Source: Clostridia bacterium (GTDB taxonomy: Bacteria > Bacillota > Clostridia > Oscillospirales > Acutalibacteraceae). From it: 64,000 nt of DNA. A program made the translations under genes and the position numbers. Under the pieces are notes generated by a model, which had not been told where the DNA came from, did no database searches, and saw only the letters and a program-made list of their open reading frames with translations. How positions within the stretch are numbered: position 1 is the first letter of the stretch; each line of letters opens with the position of its first letter. Location: NCBI GenBank assembly GCA_017473435.1, contig JAFULG010000068.1, positions 1 to 64,000 on the forward strand, in the 5' to 3' direction. Positions 8,601 through 16,769 of the stretch are shown here, in pieces.

Positions 8601-11600
8601 TATAATGGCGCAACACCTGCAAAACTGGGTACAGCACAGTACAATTATTTCTTCACTACTTGGGATCCTGCTGTTGGACCTGTAGAGGGTAATGTAACTT
8701 ATAAGGCTCAATTCAGAGAAAGCCTTACCAGGCATACTGTACGTTTCCTTAACTATGACGGCACGGTACTTCAGACGAGCACTCTTGGATACGGTTCAAC
8801 TCCCGAATATAACGGTGCAACACCCACAAAGCCTGCCGATGCACAGTATACTTATACATTTGCAGGTTGGGATAAGGAAATAAAAGATGTTACCGTTAGT
8901 GTTGACTATAAGGCGACTTTCAGCACAACCGTTAACGAGTACACCGTTACATGGGTTGACGGTGACGGAAAAACTCTTAAAACAGAACAGGTTGCTTACG
9001 GTGCAACACCTGCTTATACAGGCAATACACCTATAAAGACAGCAACTAAGCAGTATACCTACACCTTTAACGATACCTGGACTCCTGAAATCGCAACTGT
9101 AACAGGCAATGCAACTTATACCGCTCAGTTTAACAGCACAGTTAATAAGTACACTGTTACTTGGGAAAATGATGACGGCACAACCCTTAAAACCGAACAG
9201 GTTGAATACGGTAAAGTTCCTGCTTACCCCGGTGATACACCTACAAAGGAAGGCAACGCACAGTACAGCTACACCTTCAAGGCCTGGACACCTGAGATTG
9301 TTGGAGTAACAGAGGATGTAACCTATACTGCAACCTACACTCAGTCAACCAACAAGTACACCGTAACATGGAAGAACTATGACGGTACAGTGCTTGAAAC
9401 CGATGAAGATGTAGAATACGGTACAGTTCCCACTTATGACGGTGAAACACCCACAAAGCCTTCTGACGCTCAGTATGATTACTCGTTTAACCTTTGGACT
9501 ACAGAGGTTTCCCTTGTCACAGGCGATGTAATCTATACAGCAAAATATGATGCTAACCTCAGAGAATATACAATTAAGTTTGTCAATGAGGATGGCACAG
9601 TTCTCCAGTCAGGTTTTGTTAAGTATGGCGATACGCCCGCATATAACGGAGCAACCCCCACAAAGACAGCAACGGCACAGTACACATACACCTTTGCAGA
9701 TTGGACTCCTGCTGTTACCGCCGTAACAGGCGAAGCTACTTATACAGCTACATATTCATCAACAGTTAACGAGTACACCGTTAAGTTTGTCAACGAGGAC
9801 GGAACAGAGCTTCAGTCAAGCGAAGTTGCATACGGTGCAACACCTGCTTACACAGGCGAAACACCCACAAAGGCAGCGGACGCACAGTATACATACGCAT
9901 TTGCAGGCTGGACACCCACAATTACAGCTGTAAGCGACAATGTGGTCTACACAGCAACTTACACACCCACAGTAAGAAGCTACACAGTTAAGTTTGTTGA
10001 CGAGGACGGTACAACCGTGCTTGATACTCAGACTCTTGAATACGGCCAAGTTCCTGTTTATGACGATACAACACCCACAAAGTCAGCAACCGCTGAATAT
10101 ACCTACATCTTTGACAAGTGGAGCCCTGCAATTGCAGCAGTAACAGGCGATGCAACTTATACTGCCACATATAAAGCAACAAAGAGGAGCTATGAAGTTA
10201 CATTTGTTGATGAAGACGGCACAGTGCTTCAGTCAAGCGAGGTTGCTTACGGTGAAACTCCTGCTTATGTCGGTGAAAATCCCGTAAAGGCTTCAACTGC
10301 ACAGTATGATTACACCTTCGCAGACTGGACACCTGAGGTCGTTGCTGTAACAGGCGAAGCAACCTATAAGGCTACTTATACAGAAACTGTCAGAAAATAC
10401 AATGTGACTTGGGTTGACGGCAACGGTGAAACACTCAAAACCGAACAGGTTGCATACGGTGAAACACCTGATTACACAGGTGATACACCCACAAAGACAG
10501 CAACTGCACAGTACTCCTACACCTTTAAGGGTTGGTCACCTGCAATTACAGCTGTAACAGGCGACACAACCTACACAGCACAGTTTGACAGCACTGTTAA
10601 CGAGTATACAATCACATGGAAAAATGATGACGGTAGTGTAATCGATACAACAACAGTTGAATACGGTACTGTTCCCACTCATGCCGATGCAACAAAGGCA
10701 GCAACAGCACAGTACACTTATACTTTTGCAGGCTGGGATCCTGAGGTTGTTGCAGTAACAGGTGATGCAACTTATACAGCAACCTATACAGCTACAAAGA
10801 ACAGCTACACAATTACATGGCTTAATGATGATAACAGCGTAATTGATTCAACAACAGTTGAGTACGGTGTAGTTCCCACTCATTCCGATGCAACAAAGGC
10901 TGCAACTGACGAGTACACCTACACCTTTGCAGGTTGGACACCTGAGGTCGTTGCTGTAACAGGCGAAGCAACCTATAAAGCAACCTTCACGGCTACAAAG
11001 AGAAGCTATACAATTACATGGCTCAATGATGATAACAGCGTAATTGATACAACAACAGTTGAGTACGGTGTAGTGCCCACTCATGCCGATGCAACAAAGG
11101 CAGCAACAGCACAGTACACTTATACTTTTGCAGGTTGGACACCTGAGGTTGTTGCTGTAACAGGCGATGCAACATATACCGCTCAGTTTGACAGCACTGT
11201 AAACAAGTATACAATTAAGTTCGTTAACGAAGACGGCACAGAGCTTCAGTCAAGCGAGGTTGCTTACGGTGAAACTCCTGCTTACACAGGTGAAACACCC
11301 ACAAAGGCAGCCGATTCACAGTCAGTTTACGCTTTTGACGGCTGGACACCTGAAATTGTCGCAGTAACAGGTGATGCAACCTATACAGCTAAATACTCTT
11401 CGGTAGCAAATGAATATGAAATTACGTTTAAGAATATTAATGGCGAGATCGTAAAATCAGAAAAGGTAGCTTATGGCGATAAGCCTGTTGCTCCTGAAAA
11501 CTCAGCAATTAAATATGATGAGAACGGTCACCATACATATGCTTGGCCTGATCTTCAAACAGTTACATCTCCATTTACATATAACGAAGTTGAAACTATT

Positions 11601-12743
11601 GTTGAACATACTCCTGCTGATGCAGTAGAAGAAAACAAAACTGATTCAACTTGCTATAAAACAGGTTCTTACGATGAGGTTGTATATTGTTCACTCGATG
11701 AATGTAAATTTGAAATCAGCCGAACTGAAAAAACAATCGAACTTAAAGAACATACACCCGGCGAAGAAGTAATTGAGAACGAGAAAAAAGCAACATGTAC
11801 TACTGACGGTTCTTATGATAAAGTTGTTTATTGTTCGGTAGAAGAATGTAAAGAGGTTATTTCAAAGGAAACTGTTACAATTCTCGCTCTCAACCACAAG
11901 AACAAGGTTCATCATGAAAAGGTTGAAGCAACCTGTGTGGAAACCGGTACAATAGAATACTGGTCATGTCCTGACTGCTCAAAGAACTTCAGCGATGCAG
12001 ATTGTACAGCAGAAGTAACAGACATTACGATTGCAAAAAATGCTGAAAATCACGTTGAAATTAAAAAAGTAGAAGCAAAGGAACCCTCTTGCACAGAAGT
12101 AGGTTACGATGCATACGAATACTGTACAGGATGTACATACACAACTTACACAGAAATTCCCCAGAAGGGTCATACTCCCGTTCCCGGTGAGTACAAGGCT
12201 CCCACATGTATCAGTGAAGGCTACGAGGGTGCAACAATCTGTGATGTTTGTAAGGTTGAGATTACAGCAGGTAAGTATATCGATAAGCTCGCACATGAAT
12301 TCGGTAACACTCCCGTTCAGGTTATCCCTGAAAACTGTACATATGAAGCAACTTATGTATATAAATGTAAGTTCTGTACAGAAACCAATAAGGTAGGCGG
12401 CGAAGCAAAGCCCGAAGGAGATAAGGGTCCTCATACAATAGTTGAACTTGAGAAAATTGAACCCACTTGCGATACAGCAGGAATTTACTCCTACTACTGC
12501 TCAACCTGCGGCAGTACAGTTAAGACCGAAACGATTGATCCTATCGGTCACGCTGACAAGGATGGCGACGGTTACTGTGATAACTGCGGCGGCAAATACT
12601 TTGATCCCAATAACCAGAGCGTATGTACATGTCTCTGCCATAAGGAAAGCGGATTTATGAAGTTCCTTTATAAGATCGCTAACTTCTTCTGGAAGCTCTT
12701 TAAGATCAACAAGTCCTGCGCTTGCGGTTACGTTCACTATTAA
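5640..12743 (+). CDS. Giant secreted repeat protein with InlB-type repeats (2367 aa)
   Basis: Starts at TTG 5640, eight bases after AAGGAGGT. A signal peptide (lysines, then MSVFMAILMLMSAWVWV, cleavage after about TEAEA) sends it out of the cell. An unassigned N-terminal domain covers about 36-440, a helical FIVAR-like segment 445-510, and a carbohydrate-binding-like beta domain 511-657. Two Gly-rich Listeria-Bacteroides (InlB B/Flg_new) repeats follow at about 660-818. Then come 16 tandem units of about 67-70 residues (821-1921) built on YTVTW.NDDGT...EYG..P.Y.G.TPTK...QYTYTF.GW.P, plus one degenerate unit. About 1985-2320 holds Cys-rich modules (ATC...GSYD.VVYCS..C). The tail has HADKDGDGYCDNCGG, then CTCLCHK and FMKFLYKIANFFWKLFK, ending CACGYVHY. 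No LPXTG, S-layer or dockerin pair is seen, so attachment is unknown. Probably an adhesin or stalk; the function is inferred only. Confidence 0.85.
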   Translation: MKNNLFKKSMSVFMAILMLMSAWVWVAPTEAEAGMISANVTTSFTLSPEGNRGATDWTRLALTGEGGSGGTSVILFRFSNADLKRLAGIDAINLQFYAYSCPDRLTHKSNTSVYADVYYITKNQSFVSNQGSNKNANVGDSSHSVLGSNYGGTNVQNSAKSYFGLSDTTKVGSFEQPAINGNDSANRNGAVNVTCNVTDIVKSKANSGEDLSFIVMLRSAYSCSSSAGWSDIYINSDTIVLSGYDGAYGMPEVGLGNKLDGQMKTTLGSTITVKYPTKMYIDKSEDLSDAGYSINVSCNGNNRMIVFPVMWGGQESDTSGNFAADRSNYDAGLKGQNTIINNFDNYGIRLTGAGSFANETTDKEYTTCLLCDNASQYLSSGNNYALQGKPKSTGTYRYYLTGYYNTSSADPRLTYMGGGGTTYLSNTNYISGNVDFTIYVYDKSALNSTVNSAVGYLGQTGKYTWQSIENLRTAINNAGTVLKTREVTQQQIDAAKDEVTSKVNALEERTYDLTYENLFSFSDWANSDCAKANDTSRGTITYDINNGTIKSVDNSSTSSNDLYSSYGFADKYYKIAVKENTDYYLDFDASATGGQCYIFYYSASGAVNGSDGNPHRSLSANSGAKLITTPAGCTQLGVRFGTAVNGANVTFSNIRLYEADRKDIVDAAKEQGINRVVYAAGDYIPTSSVPTITRTGYTFNDWLVKDVDNNGDGKWDSVYDYDEGAYPMGASFVIYSDWTEHKYNIAFNANGGSGSTAGINNVLYSADTKLTANAFSKTGYIFTGWNTKANGSGTPYADGATVSKLSATDGATVTLYAQWTANKYTVTWKNDDGTVLKTDTVEYGKTPSYTGETPTKTATAQYTYTFDGWDSTLAPVTGDVTYTAKYKSTVNNYTITWVDGDGKTIKTEQVAYGETPSYTGDTPTKTATAQYSYTFKGWSPELATVTGPATYTAQFDSTVNKYTVTWVNYDGTVLETDENVAYGTTPEYNGATPAKLGTAQYNYFFTTWDPAVGPVEGNVTYKAQFRESLTRHTVRFLNYDGTVLQTSTLGYGSTPEYNGATPTKPADAQYTYTFAGWDKEIKDVTVSVDYKATFSTTVNEYTVTWVDGDGKTLKTEQVAYGATPAYTGNTPIKTATKQYTYTFNDTWTPEIATVTGNATYTAQFNSTVNKYTVTWENDDGTTLKTEQVEYGKVPAYPGDTPTKEGNAQYSYTFKAWTPEIVGVTEDVTYTATYTQSTNKYTVTWKNYDGTVLETDEDVEYGTVPTYDGETPTKPSDAQYDYSFNLWTTEVSLVTGDVIYTAKYDANLREYTIKFVNEDGTVLQSGFVKYGDTPAYNGATPTKTATAQYTYTFADWTPAVTAVTGEATYTATYSSTVNEYTVKFVNEDGTELQSSEVAYGATPAYTGETPTKAADAQYTYAFAGWTPTITAVSDNVVYTATYTPTVRSYTVKFVDEDGTTVLDTQTLEYGQVPVYDDTTPTKSATAEYTYIFDKWSPAIAAVTGDATYTATYKATKRSYEVTFVDEDGTVLQSSEVAYGETPAYVGENPVKASTAQYDYTFADWTPEVVAVTGEATYKATYTETVRKYNVTWVDGNGETLKTEQVAYGETPDYTGDTPTKTATAQYSYTFKGWSPAITAVTGDTTYTAQFDSTVNEYTITWKNDDGSVIDTTTVEYGTVPTHADATKAATAQYTYTFAGWDPEVVAVTGDATYTATYTATKNSYTITWLNDDNSVIDSTTVEYGVVPTHSDATKAATDEYTYTFAGWTPEVVAVTGEATYKATFTATKRSYTITWLNDDNSVIDTTTVEYGVVPTHADATKAATAQYTYTFAGWTPEVVAVTGDATYTAQFDSTVNKYTIKFVNEDGTELQSSEVAYGETPAYTGETPTKAADSQSVYAFDGWTPEIVAVTGDATYTAKYSSVANEYEITFKNINGEIVKSEKVAYGDKPVAPENSAIKYDENGHHTYAWPDLQTVTSPFTYNEVETIVEHTPADAVEENKTDSTCYKTGSYDEVVYCSLDECKFEISRTEKTIELKEHTPGEEVIENEKKATCTTDGSYDKVVYCSVEECKEVISKETVTILALNHKNKVHHEKVEATCVETGTIEYWSCPDCSKNFSDADCTAEVTDITIAKNAENHVEIKKVEAKEPSCTEVGYDAYEYCTGCTYTTYTEIPQKGHTPVPGEYKAPTCISEGYEGATICDVCKVEITAGKYIDKLAHEFGNTPVQVIPENCTYEATYVYKCKFCTETNKVGGEAKPEGDKGPHTIVELEKIEPTCDTAGIYSYYCSTCGSTVKTETIDPIGHADKDGDGYCDNCGGKYFDPNNQSVCTCLCHKESGFMKFLYKIANFFWKLFKINKSCACGYVHY

Positions 12744-12761
12744 GATTTATCTTAAATGAAT

Positions 12762-12797
12762 AAAAAGTTCAGCATCTTAGGATGCTGAACTTTTTTA
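12762..12797 (+). terminator. Rho-independent terminator
   Basis: AAAAAGTTCAGCATC, loop TTAG, then GATGCTGAACTTTTTT: a 14-base-pair stem with a T run, 19 bases after the giant gene. Confidence 0.95.
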
Positions 12798-12814
12798 TAT
12801 TTTGTATATGCCTC

Positions 12815-12843
12815 TTGACTGTTAACAACAGGTGTTGTATAAT
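12815..12843 (+). promoter_or_regulatory. Promoter of the flippase-murT-gatD operon
   Basis: TTGACT (12815-12820), 17-base spacer, TATAAT (12838-12843); a near-consensus sigma-A promoter 58 bases before the start codon. Confidence 0.8.
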
Positions 12844-12900
12844 TTATACGTGCTATTATGACAAAATTTGCATAGATTGAATTTCGAAAGGAGGAGCGTT

Positions 12901-14559
12901 GTGGCTAAAAAAATCAGAAAGAACGGTTTTGTTGAAGGCGCTGTAATTTCCTATGCGGCTATAGTTATCACAAAATTGCTCGGAGCTTTTTACAACATTC
13001 CTTTTTACGGTATAATCGGCGAACGAGGCAGTATTATCTACTCCTTTGCTTATAGCATATATACTTTATTTCTTGATATATCAACCTCGGGTATTCCTAT
13101 TGCAATCAGCATTGTTTTAAGTGAGTATGCGGCGAAGGATATGTACCAATCCAAAGAGAGAGCTTATACTCTTGGTAAACGGGTCGTTATGACCGTGTCC
13201 CTTGTGGCGTGTGCTTTTCTGATGATTTTTGCTCCTCAGGTAGCCGGCTACTATATCGGTGATATGACCGACGGTGTTACCGTAGCAGAGGTTGCTCCTG
13301 CAATCCGCTCCATAGCCTGCTGTCTTGTAATTGTACCCTTCCTCAGTATGAGAAGAGGTTACCTTCAGGGTCATAAATGTGTGGGAGTTTCATCCGAAAG
13401 TCAGGTTGTTGAACAGCTTGTAAGAATTATTGTTGTTCTTGCCGGTGCGTATATTACAATTCATGTGCTTGACCTGGGCATAACAAACGGCGTTTGCGTT
13501 TCTCTTTTCGGAGCTTTTCTCGGCGCCGGAGCAGCTTTTCTCTACCTTAAGGCTAAAGAGAGAAACAGTAAGGATCTGTTTTTTCTTAACGCACCTGCCG
13601 AAGATAAGCCTGATAAGGACAGTGTAATCCTCAAAAAGCTTTTCACTTATTGCTCGGTTATAACTATTGTAGCAGTCGCCTCAGGTGTTTATAACCTTGT
13701 TGATATGAAGCTTCTTCTTATCGGTCTTGAAAAGCTCAACTATTCAGACGAAAATGCACAGCTTATTGCGGGCCTTGCTTCAACCTGGATTCCTAAAATC
13801 TGTATGATTGTTATGGCTCTTGCTATGGGTATGACTAACAGCATTGCTCCTCATGTTGCAGAGAATTATGCCTCAGGTAACCTGGAAAAGGTTAATCATA
13901 ATATGAATCAGGCTATAAGTACAATCTTTGCTGTTGCTACACCTATAGCGTGCGGAATGATAATTTTCGCCCGACCGGTTTTTATGGTTTTTTACGGTGA
14001 AAGTCCGTTTGGACCCAATATGCTTAAATTCAGTCTTGTACTGAATGTTATAGCCGGTATTGTTTCGGTAATAAGTATGGGTATGCAGAGTATGAACATG
14101 GGTAAAACAGTTTGTCTTACTACTTTGCTGGGAATTGTAGTAAACGCTCTGTGTGATTTACCGCTGATTTTCCTGTTTGATGCAATCGGTTTACCGGCGT
14201 ATCTCGGAGCAACTACATCAAGTATTCTCGGAGAGTGTGTGACCCTTGCTGTTCTTCTTATCATTCTTAAGAAAAAGCTCGGTTTCCACTATTCGCCTTC
14301 AATTAAGGTGCTTGTAAAAACGAGTTATACTGTTGCTGTTATGGCTGTTGTAGTTCTTGGTCTTTGCTTTGCGATGCCGCTCAGGGACGGAATTGTAATG
14401 TACATTCAGGTTGCTGTCTACGGAGCAACAGGAGCTCTTGTGTTCCTTGCAATAAGTATAAAGAATTCTCTGCTTGTTGATGTTCTCGGAGAGGAAATGA
14501 TAGAACGACTGACAGGTAAAATTAAGCCTTTACTTAAAAGGCTTCGTCTTATGAAATGA
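12901..14559 (+). CDS. MurJ/SpoVB-type lipid flippase (MOP superfamily)
   Basis: An integral membrane protein of 552 residues with about 14 predicted spans, starting KNGFVEGAVISYAAIVITKLLGAFYNIPFYGIIG-like, which is typical of the SpoVB/polysaccharide-flippase branch of the MOP superfamily. Members flip lipid-linked cell-wall or cortex precursors across the membrane. GTG at 12901 is taken as start because AAAGGAGG lies at 12887-12894; the frame opens 11 codons earlier at an ATG that would overlap this site. It is first in an operon with murT and gatD, which act on lipid II, so lipid II or a related undecaprenyl-linked sugar is a likely cargo. Whether it is MurJ itself or a SpoVB paralogue cannot be decided here. 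Confidence 0.8.
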   Translation: MAKKIRKNGFVEGAVISYAAIVITKLLGAFYNIPFYGIIGERGSIIYSFAYSIYTLFLDISTSGIPIAISIVLSEYAAKDMYQSKERAYTLGKRVVMTVSLVACAFLMIFAPQVAGYYIGDMTDGVTVAEVAPAIRSIACCLVIVPFLSMRRGYLQGHKCVGVSSESQVVEQLVRIIVVLAGAYITIHVLDLGITNGVCVSLFGAFLGAGAAFLYLKAKERNSKDLFFLNAPAEDKPDKDSVILKKLFTYCSVITIVAVASGVYNLVDMKLLLIGLEKLNYSDENAQLIAGLASTWIPKICMIVMALAMGMTNSIAPHVAENYASGNLEKVNHNMNQAISTIFAVATPIACGMIIFARPVFMVFYGESPFGPNMLKFSLVLNVIAGIVSVISMGMQSMNMGKTVCLTTLLGIVVNALCDLPLIFLFDAIGLPAYLGATTSSILGECVTLAVLLIILKKKLGFHYSPSIKVLVKTSYTVAVMAVVVLGLCFAMPLRDGIVMYIQVAVYGATGALVFLAISIKNSLLVDVLGEEMIERLTGKIKPLLKRLRLMK

Positions 14560-14589
14560 AATAAATAATTTAAAATCGGAGAAAGAAAC

Positions 14590-15978
14590 ATGAGAAAGAT
14601 AAGATTTTTTATTGCCCTTTGGGCAGGTAAGCTTCTGCTGTTTGTTTTTAAACGTATAGGCAGAACAAGAGATGATAAGCCGGGAATGGCTTCAATGCGT
14701 CTTTGTGAGGATTTTCTTGCACAGGTTGCTAAGCCTGAGCTTACTATTGCTGTTACGGGCACAAACGGAAAAACCTCTATTTCAAGTATGGTAGCTGAAA
14801 TGCTTAGTAAACAGGGGTTAACCGTTTCCTACAATGACTGGGGCGCAAACCACCATGCAGGCCAGGCAAGATGTATTCTTGACACGGTCAGCATATTCAA
14901 CAAGCCTGTAAAGGATGCCTGTGTTATTGAGTCCGACGAGCTTATTTCACCTATCAATATACCTCGTATTAAGCCCAACTATATGATAGTTAATAACGTT
15001 GCACGAGACTCAATGCTCCGTAATGCTAATCCCGAATATATTGCCGGACAGCTCAGAAAGGCTTGTGACGGTTCGCCTGAAACTGTAGTCATCATAAATG
15101 CTGATGATCCTTTGTGCTGCTTTATCGGAGAAAAGAACCGTAAGGTTTATTTCGGAGCGGATTACCTTCATACAAATCCGTTTGAAAATATAGCTAAGGA
15201 TTTTTCCGTGTGTCCTGTCTGCGGCGCATCGGTAAAATATGAATACAGAAATTATCGACATATAGGTAAGTTTATCTGTACAGATTGCGGAGTTGCAACT
15301 CCAGCAAGAGATTTCCTTTCAAAAGGCGTTTCAGCTGACAGTACAAGTATCTCAGTTGAGGAAAAGGCAGGCTGCTTCGATTATCCTCTTATTTCACGCG
15401 GTGTACATAATGTTTACAATACCACAGCGATTGTAGCTCTTATGCGTGACCTTGGCAATTCACCTGAGGAGGTTGCCCACCTTCTCTCTGTTACCAAGCT
15501 GCCCGAATTCCGCGAAACAAGACACTTTGTTGATGATGTTGAGGTTATCTGCCGTGTTGCAAAGGGACAGAACGCAACATCGGTTTCAACGGTTTTTGAG
15601 CATCTGGCAAAGGATGAAAGTAAAAAAGAGCTTATTATTCTCCTTGATGAGATTTTTGATAATCCGAAAAAGCAGGAAACCGTTGCCTGGATTTACGATA
15701 CGGACTACGAATTCCTTAACAATGATAATATCAGAAAAATAGTAATCGGCGGACCGAGATGTAAGGACCATTACCTGCGTCTTCTTCTTGCCGGATTGCC
15801 TAAAGAAAAAATCTGCTGCGTCAAGGATATATTTGAAACAGCTAAGCTTGTTGATCACAAGGGCGTTGATAAAATTTTCATTCTTCATGACGTAAACTGC
15901 GTTTCAAGAGGCCACGCTGTACGTGATGCCGTAATTGAACACATAAAAGCGAAGGGGGGCAAGGTCAATGCGCGTTGA
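14590..15978 (+). CDS. murT: Lipid II isoglutaminyl synthase, Mur-ligase subunit MurT
   Basis: MurT activates the alpha-carboxyl of D-Glu in lipid II with ATP so that it can be amidated to D-iso-Gln. In 462 residues it shows a short hydrophobic start, the Mur-ligase P-loop TGTNGKTS (56-63), the MurT-specific Cys4 zinc ribbon (Cys 208, 211, 230, 233; CPVCG...CTDCG) and the C-terminal DUF1727 domain. In the C-terminal region the family stretch NDN-ADG-DVSWIWD is here LLDEIFDNPKKQETVAWIYD, so the Asp proposed to join the amidotransferase triad seems to be changed. This alignment is from memory. The gene overlaps gatD by 11 bases (translational coupling). Confidence 0.9.
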   Translation: MRKIRFFIALWAGKLLLFVFKRIGRTRDDKPGMASMRLCEDFLAQVAKPELTIAVTGTNGKTSISSMVAEMLSKQGLTVSYNDWGANHHAGQARCILDTVSIFNKPVKDACVIESDELISPINIPRIKPNYMIVNNVARDSMLRNANPEYIAGQLRKACDGSPETVVIINADDPLCCFIGEKNRKVYFGADYLHTNPFENIAKDFSVCPVCGASVKYEYRNYRHIGKFICTDCGVATPARDFLSKGVSADSTSISVEEKAGCFDYPLISRGVHNVYNTTAIVALMRDLGNSPEEVAHLLSVTKLPEFRETRHFVDDVEVICRVAKGQNATSVSTVFEHLAKDESKKELIILLDEIFDNPKKQETVAWIYDTDYEFLNNDNIRKIVIGGPRCKDHYLRLLLAGLPKEKICCVKDIFETAKLVDHKGVDKIFILHDVNCVSRGHAVRDAVIEHIKAKGGKVNAR

Positions 15979-16699
15979 GGTACTTTTTCCTGAATTCTGT
16001 AACCTTTTCGGCGATACGGGTAATATACGCTTTATAAAAGCAAGTGTACCCGATGCTGAAATAATCAACACCGACAACCGTTCCGTGCCTTATTTTGTAA
16101 ACGGTGATGTAGATATGATCTACATCGGCTCTATGTCTGAGCGCAAGCAGGAAATTGCCGTCAGCAGACTTCTTCCTTATAAGGACAGGCTTATGGAGCT
16201 TATTGAAAATGGTGTTGTTGTTCTTGCGACCGGTAACGCTCTTGAGCTTTTCGGCAAGCACATCAAGGATAAGGATGAGATCATTCCAATGCTTGATATG
16301 TTCGATTTCAGTACCGACAGATATATTCAGGAAATCAGACACAATTCAATGTTCATCGGTGAATTCGAGGGAATGAAAATCGTCGGCTATAAGTCGCAGT
16401 TTTCCTCCTGCTCCGGTAATTTTGCCGAGCCCTTCATCAAAGTAAACGGCGGTTACGGCAACGACGTAGACGATAAATCCGAGGTTAAATACGAGGGACT
16501 TCGCTACAAAAATCTCTTTGCAACCTATCTTTTAGGCCCCTTCCTTGTTCTTAATCCTCCTTTCACAAAATATATTTTAAGGCTTATGGGTCACGACGGC
16601 AGCCTTGCCTTTGAAGAAGAAGCAATGGATGCTTACAATGAGCGCGTTGAGTGTCTTGAGGATGAAAGCACTGTCTTCTGGATGGACGAGCACGGTTAA
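15968..16699 (+). CDS. gatD: GatD-like glutamine amidotransferase subunit, apparently lacking catalytic Cys and His
   Basis: 243 residues of the CobB/CobQ-like class I amidotransferase family, partner of MurT, which normally releases ammonia from glutamine. The fold signature is clear (LFPEFCNLFGDTGN at the start; GGYGN at 161-165; YKNLFATYLLGPFL at 180-193). However, the nucleophile elbow usually written A.CGGYQ reads VLATGNALELFG, with Thr88 where Cys is expected. The YLHGP motif reads YLLGP, with Leu189 for the catalytic His. The glycine-rich GGG.D.EQ stretch reads GSMSERKQ. It starts at ATG 15968 after AAGGGGGG, overlapping murT. It is either a structural subunit in a MurT complex using free ammonia, or a glutaminase with altered chemistry. 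Confidence 0.8.
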   Translation: MRVEVLFPEFCNLFGDTGNIRFIKASVPDAEIINTDNRSVPYFVNGDVDMIYIGSMSERKQEIAVSRLLPYKDRLMELIENGVVVLATGNALELFGKHIKDKDEIIPMLDMFDFSTDRYIQEIRHNSMFIGEFEGMKIVGYKSQFSSCSGNFAEPFIKVNGGYGNDVDDKSEVKYEGLRYKNLFATYLLGPFLVLNPPFTKYILRLMGHDGSLAFEEEAMDAYNERVECLEDESTVFWMDEHG

Positions 16700-16709
16700 T
16701 AATAAAAAA

Positions 16710-16756
16710 AACACAGATATTTTATTGCATAAGAGCTTTAAAATATCTGTGTTATT
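16710..16756. terminator. Bidirectional terminator between convergent genes
   Basis: AACACAGATATTTTA (16710-16724) pairs with the TAAAATATCTGTGTT that ends at 16752, flanked by A and T runs on both sides, between convergent gatD and the epimerase gene. Confidence 0.85.
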
Positions 16757-16769
16757 TTAATTTTATATG

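Noticed and set aside
9816..10049. Cys-rich antisense ORFs inside the giant repeat gene (also 8454-8735, 10848-11084, 11979-12434)
   Set aside because: They are repeat-derived shadows of the sense frame, with Cys arising from complement of ACA/GCA codons, and no ribosome sites.
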